Shown: positions 26,680 to 35,772, counted from the stretch's first letter. The stretch is 54,262 bases of DNA from Liquorilactobacillus mali (GCF_001437155.1 NZ_JQAR01000013.1:1-54262), one strand, 5' to 3'. Notes: generated by a model from the sequence alone, not told the origin. Numbers and translations are program-made.

Positions 26680-27762
26680 ATGCGAATTACTGCTGCAGCT
26701 GAAACTGAATTTTTAGAAAAAGTCTTTCAAAAAGCCGGGTTTTCTGCTACTGATGGATCCTTACTAGCCGATACCCTAGTAGATGCCGATTTAAGAGGAA
26801 TTTCTTCTCATGGGATTCAACGACTTGATTGGTATATTCGAATGGTTCAGGATGGGACCATTAAACCACAGAATCAAGTCAAGATTTTAAAAGAGACCGA
26901 TACCAGTATGTTGCTTGATGCTAATGGAAATATGGGACAGATTGCCTCTGCTTTAGCGATCAATAGCTTGATTAAAAAAGCCAAAACTACTAACGTTGCT
27001 ATGGCGGTTATCCGCAACTCAAATCATTTTGGAACTGCAGGGTATTATTCTCGCTTGGCTGCCCAAGCCGGTTTAATTGGTATTTCAACTACTAATACGC
27101 GACCGCTTGTTGTACCAACCAATGCAATCGAAGCCTTTTTGGGTTCAAATGCTTTTGCCTTTACCTTCCCGGCTGATCCGCATCCCTTTGTTTTTGATGG
27201 AGCTACATCAAGTGTTTCTAGCGGTAAAATTATGGTGCTTGCAAAAAATCAAAAACCAATTTCAGGCGAATGGGCAGTTGATCGTGAGCGAAACATCATC
27301 CACGATTCTAAAAAAGCCGCTGAAATTTTATCTGAAGTCGCCTTTACTGAGCACCAGTCCGGCGGTGGGGTATTAACTCTTGGTGGCAATAAGGAAGAAA
27401 ATTCAAATTACAAAGGCTTTGGTAACTCGCTAGTCGTTGAATTGCTAACGGGAATATTAGCACAAGGTTCAATTTCGGCCGATACTAATACTGGCAAGCA
27501 TGATTTCAGTCAATTCTTTATGGTTATCAATCCAGCCTTCTTTGGCGATTTGGCAACTTTGAAGGCTAATGCTGAGAAAATGTTTGAGCGTATTCGAAAT
27601 CTGGATCACATTCCAGGAACCCATATTATGATTCCTGGTGACCGTGAATATCGTAACTACGATTATAATTCAGAGCATGGTGTAGTTATCGATCCGAAAA
27701 CCACCCAAGAAATTACCGCAATTGCTGAAAAATTTGCGATTGAATTGCCACAAGCACTTTAA
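26680..27762 (+). CDS. Ldh2/MdhC family oxidoreductase (NAD(P)H-dependent 2-hydroxyacid dehydrogenase)
   Basis: Member of the type 2 malate/L-lactate dehydrogenase family (MdhC, YlbC, DlgD), 360 aa, structurally unlike classical LDH. Family marks include ADLRGISSHGIQRL (with the catalytic-region His), RNSNHFGTAGYYSRLA, TNTRPLVVP and PGTHIMIPGDREY at the C-terminus. The ATG after the terminator is used; the frame extends upstream but would start inside the T-box terminator. Control by a Met T-box suggests a substrate linked to methionine, such as the 2-oxo acid formed by transamination, but that is inference. Confidence 0.9.
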   Translation: MRITAAAETEFLEKVFQKAGFSATDGSLLADTLVDADLRGISSHGIQRLDWYIRMVQDGTIKPQNQVKILKETDTSMLLDANGNMGQIASALAINSLIKKAKTTNVAMAVIRNSNHFGTAGYYSRLAAQAGLIGISTTNTRPLVVPTNAIEAFLGSNAFAFTFPADPHPFVFDGATSSVSSGKIMVLAKNQKPISGEWAVDRERNIIHDSKKAAEILSEVAFTEHQSGGGVLTLGGNKEENSNYKGFGNSLVVELLTGILAQGSISADTNTGKHDFSQFFMVINPAFFGDLATLKANAEKMFERIRNLDHIPGTHIMIPGDREYRNYDYNSEHGVVIDPKTTQEITAIAEKFAIELPQAL

Positions 27763-27822
27763 AAGTAATATACAAAAGAGCCACAATTACACTGAATCTA
27801 CAAAAAGTTCAAGACTGAGTCA

Positions 27823-27854
27823 GATCAAAAACTACATTTTGATCGGGCTTTTTT
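27823..27854 (+). terminator. Intrinsic terminator after the Ldh2-family gene
   Basis: GATCAAAA pairs with TTTTGATC, followed by GGGCTTTTTT. An outer inverted repeat AGTTCAAGA/TCTTGAACT surrounds it. Confidence 0.75.
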
Positions 27855-27860
27855 CTTGAA

Positions 27861-27990
27861 CTCAGATAAACGTGTTTCATAATTTAAAATTCTCCGTCTA
27901 ACTTCGAATTACTTATAGTAAAAATAGTGACTTCCAAAATCCAACTTTTTTGGAAGTCACTATTTTTATCAATTTATGGTACACGCCCTC
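27861..27990 (+). repeat. Dispersed intergenic repeat, copy 2
   Basis: Module A (CTCAGATAAACGTGTTTCAT and ATTCTCCGTCTA) is followed by a hairpin with 20-base arms (27920-27939 and 27946-27967; core AAATAGTGACTTCC) and then a module-B-like ATTTATGGTACACGCCCTC. The order is the same as in copy 1; hairpin sequences differ while the flanks are kept. Confidence 0.55.
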
Positions 27991-28005
27991 TGCTTTTTTG
28001 TGCAG

Positions 28006-29019
28006 TTATTCTTGCCGTACCAGCAAATCAATAATTGACTGGTGCTCAATCTTACCAAAATAGGGCTGTAACTCCACATTAGTCAACGCTTGCGTGATTG
28101 CTTGACATTCATAACGGACGCCAATTAATTTTGCGGCAAACTGTTTAACATCAGCCTGACCTAAAAAGTCGCCATAGACTTGCAGATAACTGATACAGCC
28201 ATGTTCAATCTGCAAGCGAAAGTCAATCGTTCCTTGAGTAAAATGCTGGCGCTGCTGAATTGCAGCCAGTGGGGAACTTCCATAGACCCAATTCCAATTG
28301 CTGAAAAATTTTTCATTGATAGCATTAACAGCTTGCCTGGCAGTATCATCTAAAAGATATTCGTTAGCTTGCTTCAAATCGTCTACTTGTAAGATTTTTT
28401 GTGCCAGCGTATCACGAAAGTCTTCAATTGTTAGCTGCTGATATTCTGGAGTGAAAAACGGTTTGAGGTTGGTAACCCGGCTATGAACCGACTTAATTCC
28501 CTTAGCTGCAATCTTATCTTGCGGTACATTCAATGCTTTTTCAATGATACTTAAATCAACATCATACATCAATGTTCCATGAGAAAACATCCGTCCGTGC
28601 TGCAGCCGCATAGCATTACCTGAAAACTTTTTACCATCAATCTGCAAGTCATTCCTACCAACTAGTTTTGCCCCAGTTGCTCCCATTTCATGTAAAGCGG
28701 TGATTACCGGCGCAGTAAACTTTGAAAAGTCGCCATTGGAATGACCATCATCCTTAGTAATAAAACTAAAACTAACATTTCCTAGGTCATCAAAGACTGC
28801 ACCACCGCCAGAAGTGCGCCTAGTAACAATTATCTGTTGCTGGCGGACGTATTCCAAATTCACTTCTTCGTAAACATTTTGATTGCGGCCAAGGATAATA
28901 CAGGGAGAGTTAATGTAAAAATACAGAATTGGTTCCTGCAAATCAGAGTGTTCCAGTAAATATGTTTCCAAAGCTAAATTATAGCGAATATCTCGCTGAT
29001 CAGTTACCAAGTACTTCAT
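28006..29019 (-). CDS. lplA: Lipoate-protein ligase
   Basis: Activates lipoate with ATP and transfers it to lipoyl domains (for example E2 of pyruvate dehydrogenase or GcvH). The 337-aa protein shows the family order: YFYINSPCIILGRNQNVYEEV region, RRTSGGGAVFDDLGN, and RNDLQIDGKKFSGNA with the conserved lysine, followed by the C-terminal accessory domain. Its start overlaps the stop of the upstream osmC-like pseudogene by four bases, so the pair was once translationally coupled. Confidence 0.93.
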   Translation of the reverse strand: MKYLVTDQRDIRYNLALETYLLEHSDLQEPILYFYINSPCIILGRNQNVYEEVNLEYVRQQQIIVTRRTSGGGAVFDDLGNVSFSFITKDDGHSNGDFSKFTAPVITALHEMGATGAKLVGRNDLQIDGKKFSGNAMRLQHGRMFSHGTLMYDVDLSIIEKALNVPQDKIAAKGIKSVHSRVTNLKPFFTPEYQQLTIEDFRDTLAQKILQVDDLKQANEYLLDDTARQAVNAINEKFFSNWNWVYGSSPLAAIQQRQHFTQGTIDFRLQIEHGCISYLQVYGDFLGQADVKQFAAKLIGVRYECQAITQALTNVELQPYFGKIEHQSIIDLLVRQE

Positions 29020-29452
29020 TTGAATTCCCCCTCAAAGCCAAATTCATCAACTAATTCAACGCTGACATTTGAATTGCTAATTAGTAATTTAGCAACTGGA
29101 CAGCGTTGTTCGCAAATTGCTAAAATTTCTTGTGTTTCTTGTCGGTTCACTTGGGGCAGTCTAACCTGCGCACGCAGCCAAAATTGAAATCCTTGATAGT
29201 CGCGGCCCATGTCGACTGCTACCCGAACAACAGCTTGATGCGACAGATTCCGTCGCTTTTCCTCTGCTTCAAGCGTGGCATTCAGACATGTTGCTAGTGC
29301 TGCTCCAAGCAATTGCTCGGGGTTAGTCCCAGGGACAGCTTTCAAGGGGCTGCTCGTTAATTGATTAAATTCACCGCCGGTTAGTGAACGGACATGGCCA
29401 GCAATCCCAGCTTTATTTTCAATTTCGGTATGATAGAGTTATTTTTTTCCAT
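29016..29452 (-). pseudogene. OsmC/Ohr family protein, 5' end broken
   Basis: Peroxiredoxin-like hydroperoxide-reductase family. The body is well preserved: AVPGTNPEQLLGAALATCLN (first Cys), and EQRCPVAKLLISNSNVSVEL (second Cys). Upstream the same frame continues with HTEIENKAGIAGHVRSLTGG, the expected N-terminal strand region. The ATG that has GAGGTG upstream is, however, in another frame, and the conserved frame is closed by a TAA four codons before the conserved His. An indel in the A-rich start (around 29435-29450) has broken the gene. A TTG at 29345 could only start a protein lacking the first 35 or so residues. Confidence 0.75.
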
Positions 29453-29666
29453 AAAAGCTTCACCTCGATATAATGATTTCGGTTACATTCGACATTATTA
29501 TATCAAATTTATTTATATTCAGCTTAATTTTTTCACTGCAGATGTGAAATAGTGCAGCCAATTCCTTTTTGTTGCTGAGTCTACTAGACAAAAAGAGTAG
29601 TTACTGACAAACAGTAATAAAAATGACAGGTTCTTAAAGAATATTTATTCAAATAATCGTTGAAAG

Positions 29667-29715
29667 TTCATAAAACGTTCATAAAATCAATGATATATTG
29701 GCTTATCTTTATAAT
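29667..29715 (+). promoter_or_regulatory. Candidate promoter with PhoB/OmpR-type direct repeat
   Basis: Two TTCATA hexamers (29667-29672 and 29678-29683) are 11 bases apart, one helical turn, as in Pho boxes. A perfect TATAAT (29710-29715) follows, with no good -35. The arrangement suits activation by an OmpR-family regulator of the three-gene membrane protein unit. Nothing else is seen in the 340-base gap. Confidence 0.45.
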
Positions 29716-29793
29716 CGAATAGCATTTTTGTTAATGGCATAATACATCCCTGTATTACTGGAAAATACAAAAAAAGTGAAAAGGATACGGTTC

Positions 29794-31470
29794 ATGATTA
29801 TCTATAAGCACATTAGGAAATGGCAAAGAGTATATGTTATACTTCTTTTTTTTATTTTAGCAATCATCACAACAGTTCCTGCCTTTTTAGGCGATTATTT
29901 TAAAGTTACTTATGATGGCGGAGTTCATTTAACGAGGTGGGAGGCAGTTTATCAGGCACTAAAGCATGGAAAATTACCAGTATTGGTTAATTTTATTGGA
30001 TTCCAAGGAATCTCAAATGCATATACAGGTCTTTATCCTTGGGTTACAAGTCTGCTCTTTATTTTACCGCGCTTTATTTTTACCGCTAACCCGATTGCAG
30101 CATTGTTTTGCGGTTTTGTATTATTGAATTTTTTGACACAAATTGCAGCCTATTTTATGATGCGTGAATTTACAGCTAGTAAACTGATTAATTTAGTGGG
30201 TGTGTGTTTCTACCAGTTCAGTGCATATCACATGGGGATAATGTTTGCCCGCAATGCAATGGGGGAAGCGATAGCGTACGCAATTTTACCGGTGGTGCTG
30301 ACTGGTTGTCTCAGAATCTGGAGACGTGAAAGATGGGGCGGGCTTGTTCTTGGAGCGGGAATGGGGGCGTTGATAAATACCCATATTTTGTCAGTGTTAA
30401 TCGTTTGTACGCTGCTAACAATCGCAGAAGTTGTACGAGTTTTCACAAGGAAAATTAATTTAGGTGAACTGCACCTTTTCTGTATGGCTGTTGGAATTGC
30501 TGTGTTGACCAGTCTATATACAATCGTCAATATTTTGACACTGTATATGAATAATAGGAATATAAATACTCCAGGTCATGGCTTATCTCCTGTAGGTGGT
30601 TGGCAAGTACTGCAAGCCTTGTTTGCTAATAGTATTGAAGATACGCCAATCATTTTTAATATTGGCTTAGTTGAAACGGGAATGCTGATATTTTTAGGAA
30701 TAATGATGTTAGTCAAACACAGTGGCAACTGGCGTTTTTGGACAATGATTGCCTTAGGAATATTTTTCTGTACATTAAGCTGGCTGCCACTCCAAAAAAG
30801 TATTTTTGTTAATTCTTTTTTTGGCAATATTCAGTTTTTAGGGAGAATGCTTGCTTTTGTATCGCTCTTTCTTGCTGTAAGTGTAACTGTGTTCTTTGAA
30901 GAAAACAAAGTTTTAGATAACAATAAAATCGTTTTATCTGTCTTGTTAATCCCACTAGTATTAATGAGTATCTCTGCGGTATACAGCTATCATATAACGA
31001 AGAATGATGACCCAACTCGCTACTATATCAGCACATCGAAAGAGTACAAGAAATTGGTGAACAAGCAGGCAACTGGTGGTGATTATATTATTAATTATTC
31101 ACAAGTTAAAGGCAAAGTCAGTACGGTAGCAAATCTAAAAAAGATAGAGAAATATAATAGCCTGAGCTTTGATTTTAATAATACAAGTCAAAACAAGAAG
31201 GAACGTAATTTCTTATTAGTTATATATAAGGGCTTGAGTTATCATATCAGTGTAAATCATAAAAAAGTAAACGCAAGTGCTCCAATTTTTAGAACAATCT
31301 TAAAGCCAGGAATAAACCATATTAAGATTAGTATGGCTGCAGGAATAAGGGAGTATTTGACATTCAGCATAATGTTATTAAGCAATATCATTGTTTTTTA
31401 TATTTTATTGTTTAGAGGAAAGGGTATTAGAATATGCGGCAAAAAAGAATTTTTCAAAAAGCAGCACTAG
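29794..31470 (+). CDS. Large polytopic membrane protein, GT-C/YfhO-like, paralogue 1
   Basis: A protein of 558 aa with 11-13 hydrophobic segments and a C-terminal extracytoplasmic domain (about residues 400-530) with beta-strand-like sequence. The first outer loop holds TYDGGVHLTRWEAVYQALKH; the two following genes keep the same D-(x)3-H-(x)2-R pattern, and acidic/His residues in this loop are typical of GT-C polyprenyl-phosphate-dependent glycosyltransferases. Start: ATG with AAAGGAT 7 bases upstream; an in-frame GTG six codons earlier is less likely. It overlaps the next gene by 37 bases. Probable role in cell-surface glycosylation or polymer modification; not proven. Confidence 0.65.
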   Translation: MIIYKHIRKWQRVYVILLFFILAIITTVPAFLGDYFKVTYDGGVHLTRWEAVYQALKHGKLPVLVNFIGFQGISNAYTGLYPWVTSLLFILPRFIFTANPIAALFCGFVLLNFLTQIAAYFMMREFTASKLINLVGVCFYQFSAYHMGIMFARNAMGEAIAYAILPVVLTGCLRIWRRERWGGLVLGAGMGALINTHILSVLIVCTLLTIAEVVRVFTRKINLGELHLFCMAVGIAVLTSLYTIVNILTLYMNNRNINTPGHGLSPVGGWQVLQALFANSIEDTPIIFNIGLVETGMLIFLGIMMLVKHSGNWRFWTMIALGIFFCTLSWLPLQKSIFVNSFFGNIQFLGRMLAFVSLFLAVSVTVFFEENKVLDNNKIVLSVLLIPLVLMSISAVYSYHITKNDDPTRYYISTSKEYKKLVNKQATGGDYIINYSQVKGKVSTVANLKKIEKYNSLSFDFNNTSQNKKERNFLLVIYKGLSYHISVNHKKVNASAPIFRTILKPGINHIKISMAAGIREYLTFSIMLLSNIIVFYILLFRGKGIRICGKKEFFKKQH

Positions 31471-33173
31471 TTGTATTATTTGCAGCGTTATCTCTTGTAT
31501 ATGTTGCGCTAGCATGGCATACCAAGACTATCTTAGTCGGGGATGATCGAATATTCCATATGGAGAGATTGGAAGAAGCATACAAGGACATAAGCAACGG
31601 TCATTTTATTTCGATGATTTCAACGTATAGTTTTGGAAAAGTTGGGCAAGCAATTAACACTTACTATCCTTGGGGAAATCTATTATTTTATGTGCCAATT
31701 AGAGTTTTTTTGAAGAATCCGATTACGGCCTATTACATCTATCTGGTATTAGAGCAGTTTTTAGGTTTAGTTTTAGCATATGTGTTTGCACATCGGTTGA
31801 TGAAAAGAAAAGATGCAGCCATTGTTTTTTCAATTCTGCTTCGTTTTTCAGTATATATCATGTTTAATGATTTTGGCAGAGCTGATATTGGTGAGGCTTG
31901 GGCGTTTGTCTTTGTACCATTAGCATTTTTAGGATTATATCAGCTTTTAAAAGGGAATTACTACTATGGATCAATCTATCTTGTACTAGGGCTAAGTGCT
32001 GAAATGTATTGTCATATTTTGACTACCGTATTTACAATCGGATTGTTATTAGTAATGTATTTATTAACATTCAAGTATCAGACGGAAAAGAAAAACGTTT
32101 TGATAACGAGCCTGATTAGTGCAGCCTTATTCGTGTTATCAACGGCCGCCGTGACTATCCCTATTATTCGTCAGTTAAGTGTCCACACGGTCGTACCAAC
32201 AGCATCGTTTTTCACTGAAAAAGAAATTAGTTTTAATAGTTTGGTTTCTCTATCATTCGGCAATACCTTGGGACAAGGATTACCAAATGTTGGACTGGCA
32301 ATCCTTGTAATTGCCTTGGTAGGTTTTATTGGTTTAAAGAACAGTAATTTATGGGAGACATACTCGTATATTTTAGGTGTATTGCTGTTGGTATGCAGTA
32401 CCCTATTGTTTCCATGGTATATATTTAAAAATACACCGGTTGCACATATTCAGTTCATGTGGCGCTTATTACCGTTTGCAACCTTCTTTCTTGCCCTGTA
32501 TGGCTCTGCCAAGATATGCAGTCTATATTCTTGGCGATTCAATGGCTTCAAATTAGTTATTTTAAATATTTCTCTTGTGGTGCTAGCATTGGGATCGATT
32601 GAGGGTTTTATAACTACGCAATCCAAAAATAATGCGATAGCAAAAACTGCAACCAACTTTATGGTGCCTTATGCGTACCGATTAAACGCAAAAGGGTATT
32701 TAAATTCATTGTCACTAAATCAAGCAGCAGCGGAATCAGCTCGATATGAGGATTATGTCCCATACGCAGCCAACACAGTTAGAGAAAAGGTTTTTAATCA
32801 TCAGGTTATTGTAAATGAACATAAGTATTATTTAAGTGCTAGTTCAATCGTCTCGGGGTATCAGCAAGTAACATATAGTATTGATAATTTGGAGAATAAG
32901 AGCTCTAGGATCGTCCTCCCTTTTTTTATCTACAACTCGAAAGACTATGTGGCTTATGTCAATGGTAAGGAAACACCACTTCATGCAAGTAAACATTCTT
33001 TGGCACTTGTTTATGTAAAGAATAAGCGCAGCGCGACGATAACAGTCAAATATCAGACGCCAGTGTTATATCTTGTTGCCAGATTGATATCTGGAACAAT
33101 AATCTTGCTGCTGGTGTTTGGGATGATCTATCTAAAACTGAAAAGGATGAAGAAGAGTGGTCAAAATGAATAA
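31434..33173 (+). CDS. Large polytopic membrane protein, GT-C/YfhO-like, paralogue 2
   Basis: 579 aa, similar topology to its neighbours. The first outer loop reads GDDRIFHMERLEEAYKDISN, the DxxxH-type motif, followed by YYPWGNLLFYVP; then many hydrophobic segments and a C-terminal domain with YVAYVNGKETPLHASKHS, a YfhO-type pattern (NGK, then a hydrophobic strand and final TM). AAAGGG lies about 11 bases before the ATG. Overlaps on both sides show that the three genes form one transcript. Confidence 0.65.
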   Translation: MRQKRIFQKAALVVLFAALSLVYVALAWHTKTILVGDDRIFHMERLEEAYKDISNGHFISMISTYSFGKVGQAINTYYPWGNLLFYVPIRVFLKNPITAYYIYLVLEQFLGLVLAYVFAHRLMKRKDAAIVFSILLRFSVYIMFNDFGRADIGEAWAFVFVPLAFLGLYQLLKGNYYYGSIYLVLGLSAEMYCHILTTVFTIGLLLVMYLLTFKYQTEKKNVLITSLISAALFVLSTAAVTIPIIRQLSVHTVVPTASFFTEKEISFNSLVSLSFGNTLGQGLPNVGLAILVIALVGFIGLKNSNLWETYSYILGVLLLVCSTLLFPWYIFKNTPVAHIQFMWRLLPFATFFLALYGSAKICSLYSWRFNGFKLVILNISLVVLALGSIEGFITTQSKNNAIAKTATNFMVPYAYRLNAKGYLNSLSLNQAAAESARYEDYVPYAANTVREKVFNHQVIVNEHKYYLSASSIVSGYQQVTYSIDNLENKSSRIVLPFFIYNSKDYVAYVNGKETPLHASKHSLALVYVKNKRSATITVKYQTPVLYLVARLISGTIILLLVFGMIYLKLKRMKKSGQNE

Positions 33174-34881
33174 AGCTTCAAATACACAAAAACAATTATA
33201 CGCAATCTTAATTTGTCTAGTAGCAAGTGTAGTGGTTATGGTACCTTATTTCTGTGCCAATTCTCTCCATGCAGGAGTGGACATGTCATTTCACCTTAAT
33301 CGAATATATGATTTGGCACAGAATATTAAACATGGCAAGCTTTTCTCATACATCGAGACTTACGCAATGAATCAGGTAGGAACACCGATTAATATGGTAT
33401 ATGGTGTTTTGCCTGTTTATCCATTGGCGTTAGCCTTGTTAGTGATTAGTGACCCCATTTTGGCAATCTATGTTGGATGGTGTTCAATAGTATTTATATC
33501 AATGCTTATTTCGTATTTCTGTGGCCTAAAATATTGGTATGGCAATAAAAAGAAAGCCCTAATTTTTTCTTTTGTCTATGTTTTATCAGCATATAATTTT
33601 AGTTGGATGTTTCTAACCTTTGATGTTGGTCAAACTGCGGGATATATCTTCTTACCGTTAATTGGATACGGAACGTACAGTATCTTTTTTAGGAAAAAGG
33701 CAGAATGGCTCTTGCTAGCATTTGGTATGACGGGTGTTATTTATTCACATATATTGAGTTTCTTGATGTACTTAGTTGTAGTAATGTTAATTATTGCAAT
33801 TGCATTATTTACAGCCAGCAATTTTTGGCGAAAGTTGAAATATATTGTTTATGCAGGGATTGCGACACTACTAATGACTTCATTTTACTGGGGTACATTG
33901 TTTACAATATATACAAGTAATCACCTTTTCATCACCAAGTCCGGTACGCTTTCAACAGCGGGTACAGGTTTAGGAGACGCCATAATAAATGCGTTAAATA
34001 ATGATGAATCAGTGGGAACTTTGCTGGTAATAACGACTATTATGGGGCTATTCTTATGGAAAAAGCAGAGTGTTACTAATAGAATTATTGGCATGATTGG
34101 TGTCATTTTTTTTATTGCAACGACAAGTGTTTTTGAATCAATTTGGAATTTCGTCAATAAGACACCGATTGTTGTTCTTCAATGGACTGGCAGAATTTTG
34201 TGTATCTCGAATTTCTTTCTAGCAATATTTGCTGTTGAGACACTTTGGATTCTTATCTCAAAGACAAAATATGTTCAGCGCTGGACGATGGTTGTCTTTG
34301 CGCTAGTTGTAATCTCATTATTAAGCACCTCGTATAGTTTCTTAAACACACGTACAACTCAGACTGTAATTGACTATAAACCTAGCAGTGAAAAAACATT
34401 GCCCTTTTCAAATTATCAAATAACTTCAAAACGGGGTTTTAATTATATGGTGAAAGGCTTTAATGAAGGGGTAGGTTCCATTGATTATTGGCCATATACA
34501 AGCATGAAAAAGTACATGGTTGAGATTCAAGAACACGTGGCCTTGATAGGTGGGCAAAAGCAAAAGATTACACCACATAGTATTTCAAATGGAATTATTT
34601 ATAAAATATATGCCTCTAAAAATAATGTGTCCGCAGATTTGCCTTTTTTGAATTATAATTCATATCTAGTTACTATTAACGGGAAAAAGGCCGCTTATAC
34701 CAAAACAAAGCGTAACACAATTGGTGTGGTGTTAAAGAAGGGCAACAATAAGATTAGCATAGTATACAAAACTTCAGTTATTATTAAAATAGCCGAATTT
34801 GTTTCATGGATTACCGTGGTAATATTAGTTCTTCCTAAAATTATCAAAGGCCTAAAAAATTATAAAAAAATAGACAAATAA
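33166..34881 (+). CDS. Large polytopic membrane protein, GT-C/YfhO-like, paralogue 3
   Basis: 571 aa; first-loop motif GVDMSFHLNRIYDLAQNIKH followed by VYGVLPVYPLAL, then about a dozen hydrophobic segments and the C-terminal domain with YLVTINGKKAAYTKTKRN, like paralogue 2. The ATG with AAGAAGAG upstream was chosen over a GTG three codons earlier. The three genes clearly derive from duplication, yet they have diverged widely, so they may glycosylate or flip different substrates or form a complex. A terminator follows. Confidence 0.65.
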   Translation: MNKASNTQKQLYAILICLVASVVVMVPYFCANSLHAGVDMSFHLNRIYDLAQNIKHGKLFSYIETYAMNQVGTPINMVYGVLPVYPLALALLVISDPILAIYVGWCSIVFISMLISYFCGLKYWYGNKKKALIFSFVYVLSAYNFSWMFLTFDVGQTAGYIFLPLIGYGTYSIFFRKKAEWLLLAFGMTGVIYSHILSFLMYLVVVMLIIAIALFTASNFWRKLKYIVYAGIATLLMTSFYWGTLFTIYTSNHLFITKSGTLSTAGTGLGDAIINALNNDESVGTLLVITTIMGLFLWKKQSVTNRIIGMIGVIFFIATTSVFESIWNFVNKTPIVVLQWTGRILCISNFFLAIFAVETLWILISKTKYVQRWTMVVFALVVISLLSTSYSFLNTRTTQTVIDYKPSSEKTLPFSNYQITSKRGFNYMVKGFNEGVGSIDYWPYTSMKKYMVEIQEHVALIGGQKQKITPHSISNGIIYKIYASKNNVSADLPFLNYNSYLVTINGKKAAYTKTKRNTIGVVLKKGNNKISIVYKTSVIIKIAEFVSWITVVILVLPKIIKGLKNYKKIDK

Positions 34882-34888
34882 AAGAAAG

Positions 34889-35031
34889 GAGAGTGTGCCA
34901 TAAGTCGGGGAATTGTGAAACACGTTTATACGGAATAAATAAAGCAACTGAATCAAAAGTTAAATTTAGATTCAGCTGCTTTATTTTGGTGTTTTTGGAT
35001 AAATGTATTTCTGAAACTTTATGTTACACTT
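34889..35031. repeat. Dispersed intergenic repeat, inverted pair around a terminator
   Basis: The left arm (34889-34937), read on the minus strand, is ATAAACGTGTTTCACAATT then GACTTATGGCACACTCTCC, that is modules A and B joined without a hairpin. The right arm (34990-35031) on the plus strand is a weaker copy (GGATAAATGTATTTC then ACTTTATGTTACAC). The two arms face away from each other with the terminator hairpin between them, giving an imperfect inverted repeat of about 140 bp. Confidence 0.5.
34941..34988. terminator. Bidirectional terminator between membrane protein genes and dedA
   Basis: AAAGCAACTGAATC pairs with GATTCAGCTGCTTT (one G-T pair) and is flanked by A-rich and T-rich sequence, so it can act on both strands. 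Confidence 0.8.
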
Positions 35032-35635
35032 TTTTCTTATAGATAAAGTAGCCTAAAATAAATAGTGCAGCTAACACTACTAGTGAAATCTTGCCATAAG
35101 ATTCAATTATGTTAATTACGTGTGGCCATGCATGACCAGCCATCCGCCCAACAAAGATCAACACAGTATTCCAAACGAGTGTGCCAAGGGTTGAAAAAAC
35201 AACGAAACGTCCAAGAGGATAGTCAGACATTCCAGCTGGAATTGAGATTAGACTGCGAATAACTGGAACGAACCTTCCAAAGAAGACTGCAGAATTGCCA
35301 TGGCGTTTAAAAAAAGCTGCGGCACGTTCTAAATCTGCAGGCTTGAAATGCAGTATTTTACCAATGCGTCCTGCTAGAATTCGTTCTAAGCGTTCGACGG
35401 AAATAATCTTGCCAAAAAAATATAAAATTAAGGCACCAATTAGAGCACCAATTGTCGCTGCAATGATGCTGCCAACAATATTTAATTTACTAGAAAGGGT
35501 CATGAAACCAGTAAATCCTAGAATTACCTCTGAGGGAATCGGGGGAAAGATATTTTCAAGTGCAAGCAACAAGGCAATCCCAAAATAACCATAATCGTTA
35601 ATAATCTCTGTTAATAAGGATGAATTCATAGACAC
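35024..35635 (-). CDS. DedA family membrane protein
   Basis: DedA/VTT-domain protein of 203 aa, five to six hydrophobic segments. It shows the family features ENIFPPIPSEVILGFTGF near residue 30 and the conserved FFGRFVPVIRSLISIPAG with paired arginines. Members move undecaprenyl phosphate or phosphatidylethanolamine across the membrane or affect the proton-motive force. Being next to the GT-C-like genes may reflect a shared lipid carrier, but it is on the other strand and separately transcribed. Confidence 0.92.
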   Translation of the reverse strand: MSMNSSLLTEIINDYGYFGIALLLALENIFPPIPSEVILGFTGFMTLSSKLNIVGSIIAATIGALIGALILYFFGKIISVERLERILAGRIGKILHFKPADLERAAAFFKRHGNSAVFFGRFVPVIRSLISIPAGMSDYPLGRFVVFSTLGTLVWNTVLIFVGRMAGHAWPHVINIIESYGKISLVVLAALFILGYFIYKKKV

Positions 35636-35772
35636 TCCTATTTTTTCTTCTAATTCTACATAAATAATATTAAAAGGTCAAAGCAGATGAAGTAACAAAG
35701 AGAATAGTCACATAATAACCAAGAAAAAATGTTATAATTGCAGTTAACGAATTGAAAGCGAGGAATTGGTCG

